From Microbulbifer agarilyticus (GTDB lineage: Bacteria > Pseudomonadota > Gammaproteobacteria > Pseudomonadales > Cellvibrionaceae), in NCBI RefSeq assembly GCF_019800665.1, contig NZ_JAHVKO010000002.1:248001-312000 (forward strand): DNA of 64,000 nt, read 5' to 3'. The position numbers were made by a program, and so were the translations under genes. Position 1 is the stretch's first letter. Every line of letters begins with the position of its first letter. The notes under the pieces are model-generated. The model saw nothing but the letters and a program-made list of their open reading frames with translations. It was not told where the DNA came from and ran no database searches. Positions 25,724 to 34,414 of the stretch are shown piece by piece.

Positions 25724-26248
25724 ATGAGTGATAGCCATGTAAAAAACTATGATGACGTGACTATGTATGGGCTTACCAACGATAGAGAAGAGGCACTCCT
25801 ACGTAAGCAAAACGAATTAACGTTTATCTGGACCAATAAAGCCGGACATGGCATGGGCGTAACCATGAGCTATATCTGGCGCAATGGCCGTATCTGGTGT
25901 ACTGCTACCGCCCAACGCGCACGTATGAAAGCCCTGGCCAGAGATAATCGTTGCAGTGTTGTCATTTCAAGTGCCGGTACAGACATCGACGTCAGCCAGT
26001 CCATTACCTTTAAGGGCCACGCGATACTGCATACTGACCAGGAGACGAAGGACTGGTTCTACCCTGACTTTGCCCGGCACACCAATAACCCGGCTCCAAC
26101 ACCCGATTTGTTTGTACAGTTTCTGGATACACCAGAGCGCATCATTATTGAAGTCGTTCCCGAGAAAACCATTTCATTTGATGGTGGCTCCATGCGAGAC
26201 AAAACCTCCGATGCGATCAATAGCGAAGCATTACAACCAGAACAATAG
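25724..26248 (+). CDS. PPOX-class (FMN/F420-binding split-barrel) protein a
   Basis: The 174-residue protein has the split-barrel pattern of pyridoxamine-phosphate-oxidase-like flavoproteins, including the F420-dependent FDOR groups: FIWTNKAGHGMGVTMSYIWRNGRIWCTATAQRARMKALARD, then CSVVISS and an ITFKGHAILH strand. It likely reduces or oxidises an unsaturated or carbonyl intermediate using F420 or FMN. A complete F420 operon lies 12 kb away. A paralogue is at 27897. AGGAGAG before the ATG marks the start. Cofactor choice is an inference. Confidence 0.78.
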   Translation: MSDSHVKNYDDVTMYGLTNDREEALLRKQNELTFIWTNKAGHGMGVTMSYIWRNGRIWCTATAQRARMKALARDNRCSVVISSAGTDIDVSQSITFKGHAILHTDQETKDWFYPDFARHTNNPAPTPDLFVQFLDTPERIIIEVVPEKTISFDGGSMRDKTSDAINSEALQPEQ

Positions 26249-26310
26249 AATCATCACGAATTACTCTGTCCCGCCCGCCTAACGGGCGGTACCTACTCGC
26301 AGGCCTGCCT

Positions 26311-26342
26311 GAGGATGCTCACATGAAGCATCCTCCTTTTTT
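26311..26342 (+). terminator. Rho-independent terminator after PPOX a
   Basis: GAGGATGCT/AGCATCCTC forms a nine-base-pair stem with a seven-base loop, then C and six T. A further short GC hairpin (CCGCCCG/CGGGCGG) precedes it at ~26270. Confidence 0.85.
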
Positions 26343-26391
26343 GTCCCCTCCCCTTGCCCACCACGCTTGATCCAGATCAAGAACCAGACCA

Positions 26392-26413
26392 AAACAAACC
26401 GTCACGCTTGTTT
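26392..26413. promoter_or_regulatory. Palindromic operator 5 (weaker 22-bp form)
   Basis: AAACAAAC-CGTCAC-GCTTGTTT, about 100 bases before the P450 start. The outer AAACA/TGTTT arms are kept while the inner positions deviate, so it may bind more weakly. Confidence 0.5.
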
Positions 26414-26513
26414 TTATTTGCATTCCCCTGCTAATATCATGAGACACGTTGAAACACAGAATTAGACGCTTTCTTGTACCGCATCATGCTTGGACAATAA
26501 CGAGGAAAAGCAC

Positions 26514-27770
26514 ATGACTGAGGCAACCCTAGAAGATCCACAATCTTTGGCTGAGATGCCGTTGTTTGACTCCGAGACACTCAAGTGCCCATATCACTTT
26601 GACAAAACCCTGCGTGAGAAGGCGCCGGTCTACCAGGACCCGTCTTCCGGTATCTACATCGTCTCAACCTATGAACTCGTACGTGAGGCACACAAAAAGC
26701 CTGACGTATTTACCAATGATTTTGCCCTTGCCCAAGGTGCGGACAAAGCAATAGATGAGGATGTTGCGGCGGCAATGGCCAATACATATGACCTCGGCAA
26801 AGGGACTCTACTTACGATTGACGATCCACAGCATAAGATCTACCGCGATGAGCTCAGAGATTTCTTCCTGGCCAAGAACTTGGCCAAATACCGACCATGG
26901 ATAAGTGAATTCACCGATCAACTCATCCGTGATCTACCAACAGGACAGCCGTTTAACTTCATTGAGAAGTTCACCCGTCCACTGCCGCTTTCCGTCATTA
27001 TGCATGTGCTTGGCATGCCTCTCGAAATGCGAGATCTCGCGTTCAAATGGACGGTGGATAACGTTACTGTATTCTCTCAGTTGGGCGACAAAGAAACCCT
27101 GCTTAACGCTCATGCTGGCCTAAAAGACGAATATGATTGGTTCGTAGAGGCACTTGACGAACGCAGAAAGAACCCGCAGGACGATTTGTTGACACGCATA
27201 GCCCACGCAACCTACGAGGGCCGTCCTCTTACGATCGAAGAGCAGCTATCCCACTGCACCCAGTTCATGGTTGCCGGTAATGAAACGACCACGGCGACCC
27301 TCGCAGAAGGCATGCGTCAGCTGTGTATGCATCCCGAACAGCAAAAGATGGTGCGTGATGATCCATCACTCATCCCAGCACTCGTGGAGGAATCGCTGCG
27401 GATTGCATCTCCCACTTCCAATATGTGGCGAGTCTGTAAGGCGGATTACACCCTTGGCGATGTCACGATCCCTGCTGGCAGCATGGTGTTACTAAAATAC
27501 TTCTCGTCGAATCATGACGAGAAAATGTTTGCGAACCCACAGCAATTCGACTTGACCAGAAAGAACGTTAATCGTCATATAGCTTTTGGTTTCGGTTCAC
27601 ATGTCTGTATCGGCCAACATCTCTCCAAGCTTGAAATGATCATCGCTTGGGAAAAACTCCTGGAAAATAGCAGTAATTTCCGTCTTGCTTGTCCGGCGGA
27701 CAAACTCGAGTATATGCCTCACCTTCTTCTCCGAGGCTTGGAAGAAATTCCAGTTATCATCGAGCCGTAA
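26514..27770 (+). CDS. Cytochrome P450
   Basis: The 418-residue soluble P450 shows the I-helix oxygen-binding AGNETTT, the K-helix EESLR (ExxR), and the haem-binding loop FGFGSHVCIG with the proximal Cys near 365. It hydroxylates a hydrophobic substrate using O2 and two electrons. It is transcribed alone from an operator-bearing promoter and ends at a shared terminator. No ferredoxin or ferredoxin reductase adjoins it. The frame could start from TTG at 26490, but ATG 26514 has GAGGA nine bases upstream. Subfamily and substrate cannot be assigned by eye. Confidence 0.93.
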   Translation: MTEATLEDPQSLAEMPLFDSETLKCPYHFDKTLREKAPVYQDPSSGIYIVSTYELVREAHKKPDVFTNDFALAQGADKAIDEDVAAAMANTYDLGKGTLLTIDDPQHKIYRDELRDFFLAKNLAKYRPWISEFTDQLIRDLPTGQPFNFIEKFTRPLPLSVIMHVLGMPLEMRDLAFKWTVDNVTVFSQLGDKETLLNAHAGLKDEYDWFVEALDERRKNPQDDLLTRIAHATYEGRPLTIEEQLSHCTQFMVAGNETTTATLAEGMRQLCMHPEQQKMVRDDPSLIPALVEESLRIASPTSNMWRVCKADYTLGDVTIPAGSMVLLKYFSSNHDEKMFANPQQFDLTRKNVNRHIAFGFGSHVCIGQHLSKLEMIIAWEKLLENSSNFRLACPADKLEYMPHLLLRGLEEIPVIIEP

Positions 27771-27821
27771 CCCAGACAGAGGGAATTACGCGGGGTTCAT
27801 ATTCATTTACCGTATTGCAAC

Positions 27822-27854
27822 AAAAAACAGGCGCTAATCGCGCCTGCTTTTTTT
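27822..27854. terminator. Bidirectional terminator between P450 and the 12-gene operon
   Basis: A CAGGCG/CGCCTG stem with a seven-base loop has a run of six A on the left and seven T on the right. It can therefore end both the rightward P450 transcript and the leftward operon. Confidence 0.85.
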
Positions 27855-27896
27855 GCTTATCCAAAATGGTGAACGTGAAGGGGTATTCCCGAATAT

Positions 27897-28412
27897 TCAG
27901 GACGATGCCCCTGGAATGGTTCCTTCATGTGATGATTTCGCAATACTATCCCCATCAAACTTGATCGTCTTCTCGGGAATCAACTCGATAATCACACGTA
28001 ATGGGGTATCCAGGTGCGCAATCGCCGCCTCTTCAGTAGGTGCGGGATAAGGCGAGATGATCTTCGCCATCGCGGGATAGAACCAATCCTTGGTGGCCTG
28101 ATCTTCGTGAATCTTCACCCGTCCCTTATAAGTCACGGTTTTACCCGGTCCCATATCAGTGCCCATACTCGATATCACAACGGATGCGCGCGGGTCCCTG
28201 CGCAGAGCCTTGACCCGCGGTCTCTGGCTGGTTGCGGTAACCCAGATGGAGCCATTCTTGGCGATGTAATTCATAATCACACCAAGACCATGCCCCTCTT
28301 TATTCGTCCAGATGAAGTTGCACTCGATCTGCTTGTTTAGCAGTTCGTTCTCTCGTTCCTGGGACAAACCATATATCGTTACGTCTTCATAACCCTGCAT
28401 ATCGTTAGACAT
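27897..28412 (-). CDS. PPOX-class (FMN/F420-binding split-barrel) protein b
   Basis: The 171-residue protein is a clear paralogue of the gene at 25724. They share YEDVTIYGLSQEREN-type N-termini, CNFIWTNKEGHGLGVIMNYI, TATSQRPRVKALRRDPRASVVISS, TKDWFYPAMA and EKTIKFDGDS. It is probably an F420- or FMN-dependent reductase. It is the last gene of the 12-gene leftward operon, 76 bp after an SDR. A CGGAG ribosome-binding site precedes the ATG. Confidence 0.78.
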   Translation of the reverse strand: MSNDMQGYEDVTIYGLSQERENELLNKQIECNFIWTNKEGHGLGVIMNYIAKNGSIWVTATSQRPRVKALRRDPRASVVISSMGTDMGPGKTVTYKGRVKIHEDQATKDWFYPAMAKIISPYPAPTEEAAIAHLDTPLRVIIELIPEKTIKFDGDSIAKSSHEGTIPGASS

Positions 28413-28488
28413 GATGGATCTCCGTTATAGATTATTGGAGTTATTTTCAACCACGGGCACAATAAATCTCTCTTGAAATCAATTGTGA

Positions 28489-29244
28489 TCATAAACGGGG
28501 CAAATGCCCCATTTGCTGACCGCCCGATAGGTCCAACAACTGCCCATTTACAAAACCGGAACGCGCTTCGTCCGCCAGATATAGCGCTGCCTCGGCAATA
28601 TCGTCGACAGTACCCATACGCCCAGCTGGCGTATCAGCCACAAAGGCATCAATCAATGGCCCTACACCAAAGAAGGGGGCAGTCATATCAGTCTCGATCA
28701 AACCGGCGGCGATAGAATTAAAGCGAACTTTCTTCTCAGCATATTCCACCGCAGCAACTTTAAGCGCGTAATCGATGCCTGATCTTGCACCTGCATACAC
28801 AGCCATCTCGGGCCCGGGAATCCTCGCCGTGAGCGACGAAATCGTCACCACTGAACCGCTATGGGACATTGATTTGGCGGCCCACTTGAAAAACAGTAAT
28901 GCGCCGACAAAGCTAATTTCCAGGGTTGGCCGAATCTGATCCGCGGTCAGATCATCTATCAGGCCAGCGGCGTGAATTCCAGCAGAGTTTACCGCGATGT
29001 CGACGTTTCCGTATTCCTTCAACGCACTGTCAAACAGGCCCTGAATCTGATCTTCATCAGTGATATCGCAAGCCACTGCCAGACCGCCGATCTCTTTCGC
29101 AAGCGCCTCCAGCGGTTCCTTGCGCCTTGCCGCAACAACAACGTTCGCGCCCTCGGCGGCGAGACGGCGTGCAATCGCTGATCCAAAATTCTGCGCACCT
29201 GAAGCGCCAATTACCACCGCCGTTTTACTGGTCAAGGTTCCCAT
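28489..29244 (-). CDS. SDR-family protein with Arg in place of the catalytic Lys
   Basis: The 251-residue protein has an SDR fold of the enoyl-reductase-like type: VIGASGAQNFGSAIARRL with an extended glycine loop, NSAGIHAAGLID and VVTISSLTA. At the catalytic site it has Tyr-150 but Arg-154 where YxxxK is expected (YAGARSG; codon AGA). Activity may be altered, or the protein may have another role. ATG 29244 has AGGAAG six bases upstream; 18 bases of upstream frame are dropped. It lies between the acyl-CoA synthetase and PPOX b in the operon. Confidence 0.82.
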   Translation of the reverse strand: MGTLTSKTAVVIGASGAQNFGSAIARRLAAEGANVVVAARRKEPLEALAKEIGGLAVACDITDEDQIQGLFDSALKEYGNVDIAVNSAGIHAAGLIDDLTADQIRPTLEISFVGALLFFKWAAKSMSHSGSVVTISSLTARIPGPEMAVYAGARSGIDYALKVAAVEYAEKKVRFNSIAAGLIETDMTAPFFGVGPLIDAFVADTPAGRMGTVDDIAEAALYLADEARSGFVNGQLLDLSGGQQMGHLPRL

Positions 29245-29271
29245 TACTGTCTTCCTTTTCAAAATGATTGT

Positions 29272-30894
29272 TCAGCCAAGAAAAAGATCGGCTATCTCTT
29301 TACGCAGAATATCTTTTTTGACTTTTCCACTGGCCGTTCTCGGTAAGTCTTCAACAAACTCTACATGCTCGGGAATTTTCTGTTTTGCCAACGCGGCTTT
29401 GTCTGCAAATTCTGCGATTATTGGTAGGTTAAGCTTGTGGTCATGCGAGACAGGAATCACGAAGGCGCAGACGCCTTCACCCAGGCGGTAGTGTGGCATC
29501 GCAACAACGGCGGCCTCTCTAATCTGAGGGTGATCATGCAGTACATCCTCGATCTCTTTTGCACTCAGATTCTCGCCGCCGCGGATTATGATGTCCTTCT
29601 TGCGGTCGGTAATCAAAATGGCGTTGTCCGCGGTGCGCATGCCGATGTCACCAGTGTAAAAATACCCTTCTTCATCATGGGCTTGCCGATTTTGTTCCGG
29701 GTCTGCATAGCCAAGCATCATGCCAGCACCACGGGCCGTAATCTCACCATCAACGCCTACCGGAACCTCATGCCCCTTATCATCGACAATCTTTACGTCA
29801 TATCCATAAATCATGCCGTCTGTTTCAGCCGCCAGGTTCTGCTCACCGTCCCGTACAAAACCCTGGGTAATGACCGGAGCTTCGGTACTGCCATACACGC
29901 GAAATGCACGGCAATTATCCAGTTCTTGGTAGCAGCGATGGATGATCTGTGGCGGCACGGCGGCACCGCCACAGGCGAATAGCCGCATAGTCGGTAAACC
30001 CGTGCCATGGCGTTTTGCCGCCGCCAGGAGCTCCACCAAGAACGGCGTCGCACCCACACTGGCTGAGGCGCCAACCCGCTGAATGTATTCGACGGCTGCA
30101 TCCGCATCCCAGCGGGCCATCAATGCCGACTTCACAGGAGAAATAAACGGCAAGACCATGCCAGATCCATAGCCGGTAATGTGTGTGACGGGCGAGGGCA
30201 TCAGCATGATGTCACCTTCTCTGAGGCCCCAGCAATCGACGGAGTTCTGGATAATGCGCGCCAGTGTATTATGGCTGTGCAGTACCGCTTTTGGTGTACC
30301 GGTGGTTCCCGATGTGTACAAAATCGTTTTAATCGAATTCGGGTCTATATCGGGCAGGCTATCGATATCTGCAGGGGTGTTCTCCAACAGGTCTTCGAAC
30401 CGAAGCGTATCCTTATGACTTTCCTGCGCACGTGCCGTTACCACATACTTGAGGTCTGGGAGCTCTGATCGCAATGAAGCTATCATCGAAGGAAACTCAA
30501 GACTACGAATCTTCTCCGGGATAAAAATGAGCTTTGTCCCGGCGTCTTTGAGGATAAAACGCAGCTCACGATCCCGATATATTGGGATCACAGGATTTAC
30601 GATTAGCCCCATTGCAGACGCAGCGATATCGAGCACGACTGACTCGCGCCAATTTGGCAACTGGAAGCTAATCACATCGCCCTGCCCCAGACCGAGCTTT
30701 CTAAGGCCGGTAATCAGGCGCCTGGCTTGCAATGCGACGGAGCCATAGGTTATCGGCGCTTCGTCTTCCAGATAGATCGCTACATCGTCAGGAGTGGAGG
30801 CAGCTTTCTCCCAGGCACCATCAGAAATTGAGGTATTTGCCCAGTACTTTTCGTCGCGCTGAATACGCGCTTCTGTCAGGGGGTTAATCATCAT
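29272..30894 (-). CDS. Acyl-CoA synthetase (AMP-forming)
   Basis: The 540-residue ANL-superfamily enzyme has the phosphate-binding loop YTSGTTGTPKAVLHSH, the GSTEAPVITQG adenylate region, the hinge YTGDIGMRTADNAILITDRKKD, IIRGGENLSAKEIE, and the C-terminal catalytic Lys in SGKVKKDIL. It activates a carboxylic acid to its CoA ester with ATP. In this operon it would feed acids from C=C cleavage into CoA-dependent steps. The start is ATG 30894 with GAGGG seven bases upstream; the longer frame is TTG-initiated. Confidence 0.9.
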   Translation of the reverse strand: MMINPLTEARIQRDEKYWANTSISDGAWEKAASTPDDVAIYLEDEAPITYGSVALQARRLITGLRKLGLGQGDVISFQLPNWRESVVLDIAASAMGLIVNPVIPIYRDRELRFILKDAGTKLIFIPEKIRSLEFPSMIASLRSELPDLKYVVTARAQESHKDTLRFEDLLENTPADIDSLPDIDPNSIKTILYTSGTTGTPKAVLHSHNTLARIIQNSVDCWGLREGDIMLMPSPVTHITGYGSGMVLPFISPVKSALMARWDADAAVEYIQRVGASASVGATPFLVELLAAAKRHGTGLPTMRLFACGGAAVPPQIIHRCYQELDNCRAFRVYGSTEAPVITQGFVRDGEQNLAAETDGMIYGYDVKIVDDKGHEVPVGVDGEITARGAGMMLGYADPEQNRQAHDEEGYFYTGDIGMRTADNAILITDRKKDIIIRGGENLSAKEIEDVLHDHPQIREAAVVAMPHYRLGEGVCAFVIPVSHDHKLNLPIIAEFADKAALAKQKIPEHVEFVEDLPRTASGKVKKDILRKEIADLFLG

Positions 30895-30945
30895 TATTGT
30901 CCCTCGCTGAATTAGTCTTTCCAAATTTAACTACGGCGTCCCTGC

Positions 30946-31722
30946 CTAAAGCTCCGATAGCAAATGGCCACCATCCACGGTGATCGATGAACCTGTCATG
31001 AGAGAGCCGGCTTCCGATGCTAGTAGTAGCAATGGCCCGTTAAGTTCATCAAGTTCTCCGGTACGACGCATCGGAATACGCTTAACCAACGCCTGTCCGT
31101 CTTCCGTCTTCAACCATTCACTAATCAATGGTGTGCTGAAGTAGCCAGGGCAGATGGCATTTACACGAATGTTGTGCTCAGCTAGCTCCAACGCGGCCGC
31201 CTTGGTAAACTGAACTACTGCGGCCTTGGCGGAGGCGTAACTACTGAGCATTTTTTGCAGACGATTTGCCGTGATTGACGCGATGTTCACGATGCTACCG
31301 CCCAAGTCAGCTGCAACCAGACGAGTGGCCGCTTCCCTTGAGACAAAAGCAACGCCATTGAGATTGGTATTCAATACATCGTTCCAATCCCTATCAGTAG
31401 CTTTGAGCAGCAACTGCGCTATTGAAATTCCCGCGTTGTTGATGACCACTGTGACCGTGCCGAACTGCTGTTCAACCTGATCAAATGCAGCGCGTATACT
31501 CGCCGAATCAGTCACATCCATAGTGACAGCCATCGCCTCGCCACCGCGGTCAACAATTGCATCACGCGCAGATTCCAACAAGTCAGTTCGACGAGCCGCT
31601 AGGGCGACTTTCGCACCAGCATCCGCCAACACCTGTGCGAAGTGCAGGCCAAAGCCACTCGACGCGCCGGTAACCAGGGCAACCTTTCCTTCGAGAGAAA
31701 AGGGTTCCAGTAATTTATTCAT
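30946..31722 (-). CDS. Short-chain dehydrogenase/reductase (SDR)
   Basis: The 258-residue classical SDR has TGASSGFGLHFAQVLA, NNAGISIAQLLL, SIVNIASIT and YASAK, and ends SITVDGGHLLSEL. All catalytic residues are intact. It lies 27 bp after the Rieske oxygenase gene and 51 bp before the synthetase gene. Oxidation of a diol or hydroxyl made by the oxygenase, or a beta-oxidation-like 3-hydroxyacyl step, is plausible but not shown. Confidence 0.87.
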   Translation of the reverse strand: MNKLLEPFSLEGKVALVTGASSGFGLHFAQVLADAGAKVALAARRTDLLESARDAIVDRGGEAMAVTMDVTDSASIRAAFDQVEQQFGTVTVVINNAGISIAQLLLKATDRDWNDVLNTNLNGVAFVSREAATRLVAADLGGSIVNIASITANRLQKMLSSYASAKAAVVQFTKAAALELAEHNIRVNAICPGYFSTPLISEWLKTEDGQALVKRIPMRRTGELDELNGPLLLLASEAGSLMTGSSITVDGGHLLSEL

Positions 31723-31749
31723 AGGTTTGTCCCCTTATTGCTCGCGCGG

Positions 31750-33135
31750 CTATTTGGCCTGTAGATACTTGTCCAGCGTTTGGTGGAAGTGCCTGATTCG
31801 CACCTCCTGGTAATTACCCAAAGTCACTGCACCTTTTTTTGATGCCTTCAATCCTTTCTGTACTTGCGGAAGGTTCGCACCATCTTGATTAAACACATTG
31901 GCAAATCCCGCACCCATCACCTCTGCCGCTTCACTAAACGGCTGATCGATACCAAGACGGAATGTCGGCGCATCCGGAGGTGAATCGGTTCCTTGCGGAT
32001 AGCGAGTCAACAGGAAAATTTCCATGATACAGCTGTCGACATCGTCACCATTCGGTCGATGGCGATAAGTAATAACGGTGCCGTTTCCAGCCCATGGCGC
32101 AAAGTTCGGGAATAGCAGGTAGAGCGTCGAGTCCATCAGCTCTGACATGGTAGTGCGACCAGCAAAGTCCTCTCCGGCCTGCTCGTTTGCTACCGGAAGG
32201 TTGAGTGCCGCGTACATCTCGCGCGCAGTCTGTCCCGGTGCGAGTTGTGGGCGGTCGGGTACGCCGATCAGCTCCATCATTGCGTCCAGCGACTGCTGCT
32301 CGGTGAATTGCTCTGCATGACTGGGGTTGGCTACACCATACGCACTGATGGTTCTGCTGACATGGTCTCCCCAGATGTCGTACTGGGAATTATCAATACC
32401 CTGGAATGGCATCAGTTGCGGATGTGTTGCGATCGCATGGTAGGATTCGATAAACGCTTCAAGCGCAACTTTCCAATTACAGGCAATCACCTTTTCGATA
32501 TGCAGTGAAACAAAACGCTGTTCGTGCCTCCACTGATCCATATGGTTAGGAAGGACTTCCATATACTCCTTAAGCGATGGAGCATCTTCGTCCATATTGA
32601 TAAACACCCATCCACCCCAGGTGTCGACCTTCACCTCATGGAGCTTGCTATTCTCCTTGGTGACATGTGGGAAATCCCACTGACAGGGTGCCCCAAGAAA
32701 CTCACCTTCGAGATCCCAGGACCAGCCATGGTAGGGGCAACGAAGATTGTCGCTATTTCCAGCGCCACGCTTCAGCACCCTACCGCGATGCAGGCAGGAG
32801 TTGTGGAACGCTTTTAGTGCACCAGACTCAGTACGTGTCAGCAGAATGGAGTCATTAACAATGTCGTAGACAAAATAGTCCCCAGGTTTGCGCAAACGGT
32901 TCTCCCGACATGCGATCTGCCAGGTCTTGCGCCAGACTTTCTCCACTTCGAGATCAAAGAAGTCTTTAGAGGTATAGCGTTCGACAGCAAGATCTTCCGA
33001 TCCCAAGTAGGTCTCGGTACTTTCCAATAGTGCATCCGGCACATTAACCGTTTCACGCTTCAGTAAGTCCTGGAAGGACTCGGAAGGACTGCGGGCAATA
33101 ATATCTTCTGGGCTCAGTTCCACTTGTTCTGACAT
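31750..33135 (-). CDS. Rieske non-haem iron oxygenase, catalytic (alpha) subunit
   Basis: The 461-residue protein has the Rieske [2Fe-2S] motif C114-x-H116 ... C133-x2-H136 (NSCLHRGR and CPYHGW). The mononuclear iron pair is in ESYHAIATHPQ (His-233, His-238), preceded by NWKVALEAFIE. It hydroxylates or demethylates a ring or activated carbon with O2. No small subunit, ferredoxin or reductase gene is nearby, so electrons must come from elsewhere. It sits mid-operon between the thiolase-like gene and an SDR. Confidence 0.92.
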   Translation of the reverse strand: MSEQVELSPEDIIARSPSESFQDLLKRETVNVPDALLESTETYLGSEDLAVERYTSKDFFDLEVEKVWRKTWQIACRENRLRKPGDYFVYDIVNDSILLTRTESGALKAFHNSCLHRGRVLKRGAGNSDNLRCPYHGWSWDLEGEFLGAPCQWDFPHVTKENSKLHEVKVDTWGGWVFINMDEDAPSLKEYMEVLPNHMDQWRHEQRFVSLHIEKVIACNWKVALEAFIESYHAIATHPQLMPFQGIDNSQYDIWGDHVSRTISAYGVANPSHAEQFTEQQSLDAMMELIGVPDRPQLAPGQTAREMYAALNLPVANEQAGEDFAGRTTMSELMDSTLYLLFPNFAPWAGNGTVITYRHRPNGDDVDSCIMEIFLLTRYPQGTDSPPDAPTFRLGIDQPFSEAAEVMGAGFANVFNQDGANLPQVQKGLKASKKGAVTLGNYQEVRIRHFHQTLDKYLQAK

Positions 33136-33165
33136 GGCTATGCCTCTTCTTCTTGTTGTTGCTAC

Positions 33166-34308
33166 CTAGCGTTGCAAAATCGTTACTGCACTAATACCCG
33201 GGGCCCCGTATACATGTGTGTAACCGACCTTGGGGGTATTGGGAACCTGACGTTCACCCGCCTCTCCGCGGAGCTGTACACAAGTCTCATAGACCTGACG
33301 CAAACCAGTTGCACCGATAGGCTCGCCATTCGCCAGGCAGCCACCATCGGTATTGGTGGGGAGCTTTCCTTCGATGCCGGTTTCACCCGCTTGAATCAGT
33401 GCCTCTTGCTCGCCGTGTTCACAGAAGCCGTTCTCCGCCATGTGCATCACTTCCGCACCAGATTCGGTATCCTGTAGCTGTAGCACATCAATATCTTGCG
33501 GACCCACCCCGGCAGCTTCGAACGCAGCCCGCGATGCATCAACGGTCGGCCCATCCACCTGCTTAAGGGCCTGAGAAGGTGCAAACACTTCAAATGAGCC
33601 ATAGCGTCGCGACCGCACCGCCGCCGATTTGAGATATATGGGTTTATCGGTGTAACGACGGGCGATATCAGCCCGGCACAGAATGAGTGCAACGCCACCC
33701 TCTCCGGGGGCGCAAAACATAAATTTGGTAAGGGGGTGGCTAATCATCGGTGAGTCACTAATAACATCCAGCGGGATCTCTTCGCGACGCCAGGCATTTG
33801 GGTTCTTTGCACCATTGGAAAATGCTTTTTGTGCAACCTTTGCCAGGGTATTACTGCTGATCCCATAGGCATCCATATACCGTTGGATTTTCATGGCGAA
33901 AAACTGGGTTGTCATCATCAAACCCACTTCGCCATACCATTCCCCGATACCCATTTGTTTCGGGTCCGCGTTGAAGGCACCGCGCTCATGCTTGTCGAAC
34001 CCAGTCACCATACCGATGTCATATTCGCCAGATTTGATCGCATTGAAAGCAGAGATCAACGCGCTGCCGCCGGTGGCACAACCGTTGGCAACATTGATAA
34101 ATGGCAAGCCGGTTAAACCAAGTTCATTCACCAACGCATCGGCGCTGCCGGCGCTGGCGCTGCCACCAAAACCAAACTGCATGTCTTTCCATTCGACACC
34201 AGCATCCTTCAAGGCCAAACGCGCGGCATACGCCCCCTGCTGCAGGCCACTTAAGCCCGCAGTCCGACCAAACGGGTGTATCCCGATTCCAACAATTGCA
34301 ACGTCCAT
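33166..34308 (-). CDS. Thiolase-fold protein, probable Ltp2-like aldolase
   Basis: The 380-residue protein has the thiolase fold with the N-terminal Cys kept (Cys-77 in NGCATGGSAL). However, the catalytic His of GHP is Glu (ANGEPIGATGLRQVYE), and the C-terminal CxG is Tyr-Gly (Tyr-367 in HVYGAPG). These changes, and the adjoining DUF35 gene, match the lipid-transfer/Ltp2 group that performs retro-aldol cleavage of steroid side-chain CoA esters with a DUF35 partner, not classical thiolysis. ATG 34308 has GGGGG five bases upstream. The retro-aldolase role is an inference from family and context. Confidence 0.82.
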   Translation of the reverse strand: MDVAIVGIGIHPFGRTAGLSGLQQGAYAARLALKDAGVEWKDMQFGFGGSASAGSADALVNELGLTGLPFINVANGCATGGSALISAFNAIKSGEYDIGMVTGFDKHERGAFNADPKQMGIGEWYGEVGLMMTTQFFAMKIQRYMDAYGISSNTLAKVAQKAFSNGAKNPNAWRREEIPLDVISDSPMISHPLTKFMFCAPGEGGVALILCRADIARRYTDKPIYLKSAAVRSRRYGSFEVFAPSQALKQVDGPTVDASRAAFEAAGVGPQDIDVLQLQDTESGAEVMHMAENGFCEHGEQEALIQAGETGIEGKLPTNTDGGCLANGEPIGATGLRQVYETCVQLRGEAGERQVPNTPKVGYTHVYGAPGISAVTILQR

Positions 34309-34414
34309 CACTTCCCCCTATTCCGGGTATTCCTGAGTCGCTAACGTCATTTCAAGCGCTACCCAGAAATACATTCACCTGACTGATAACGGCCTATTCG
34401 CAGCCAAATGGCGG

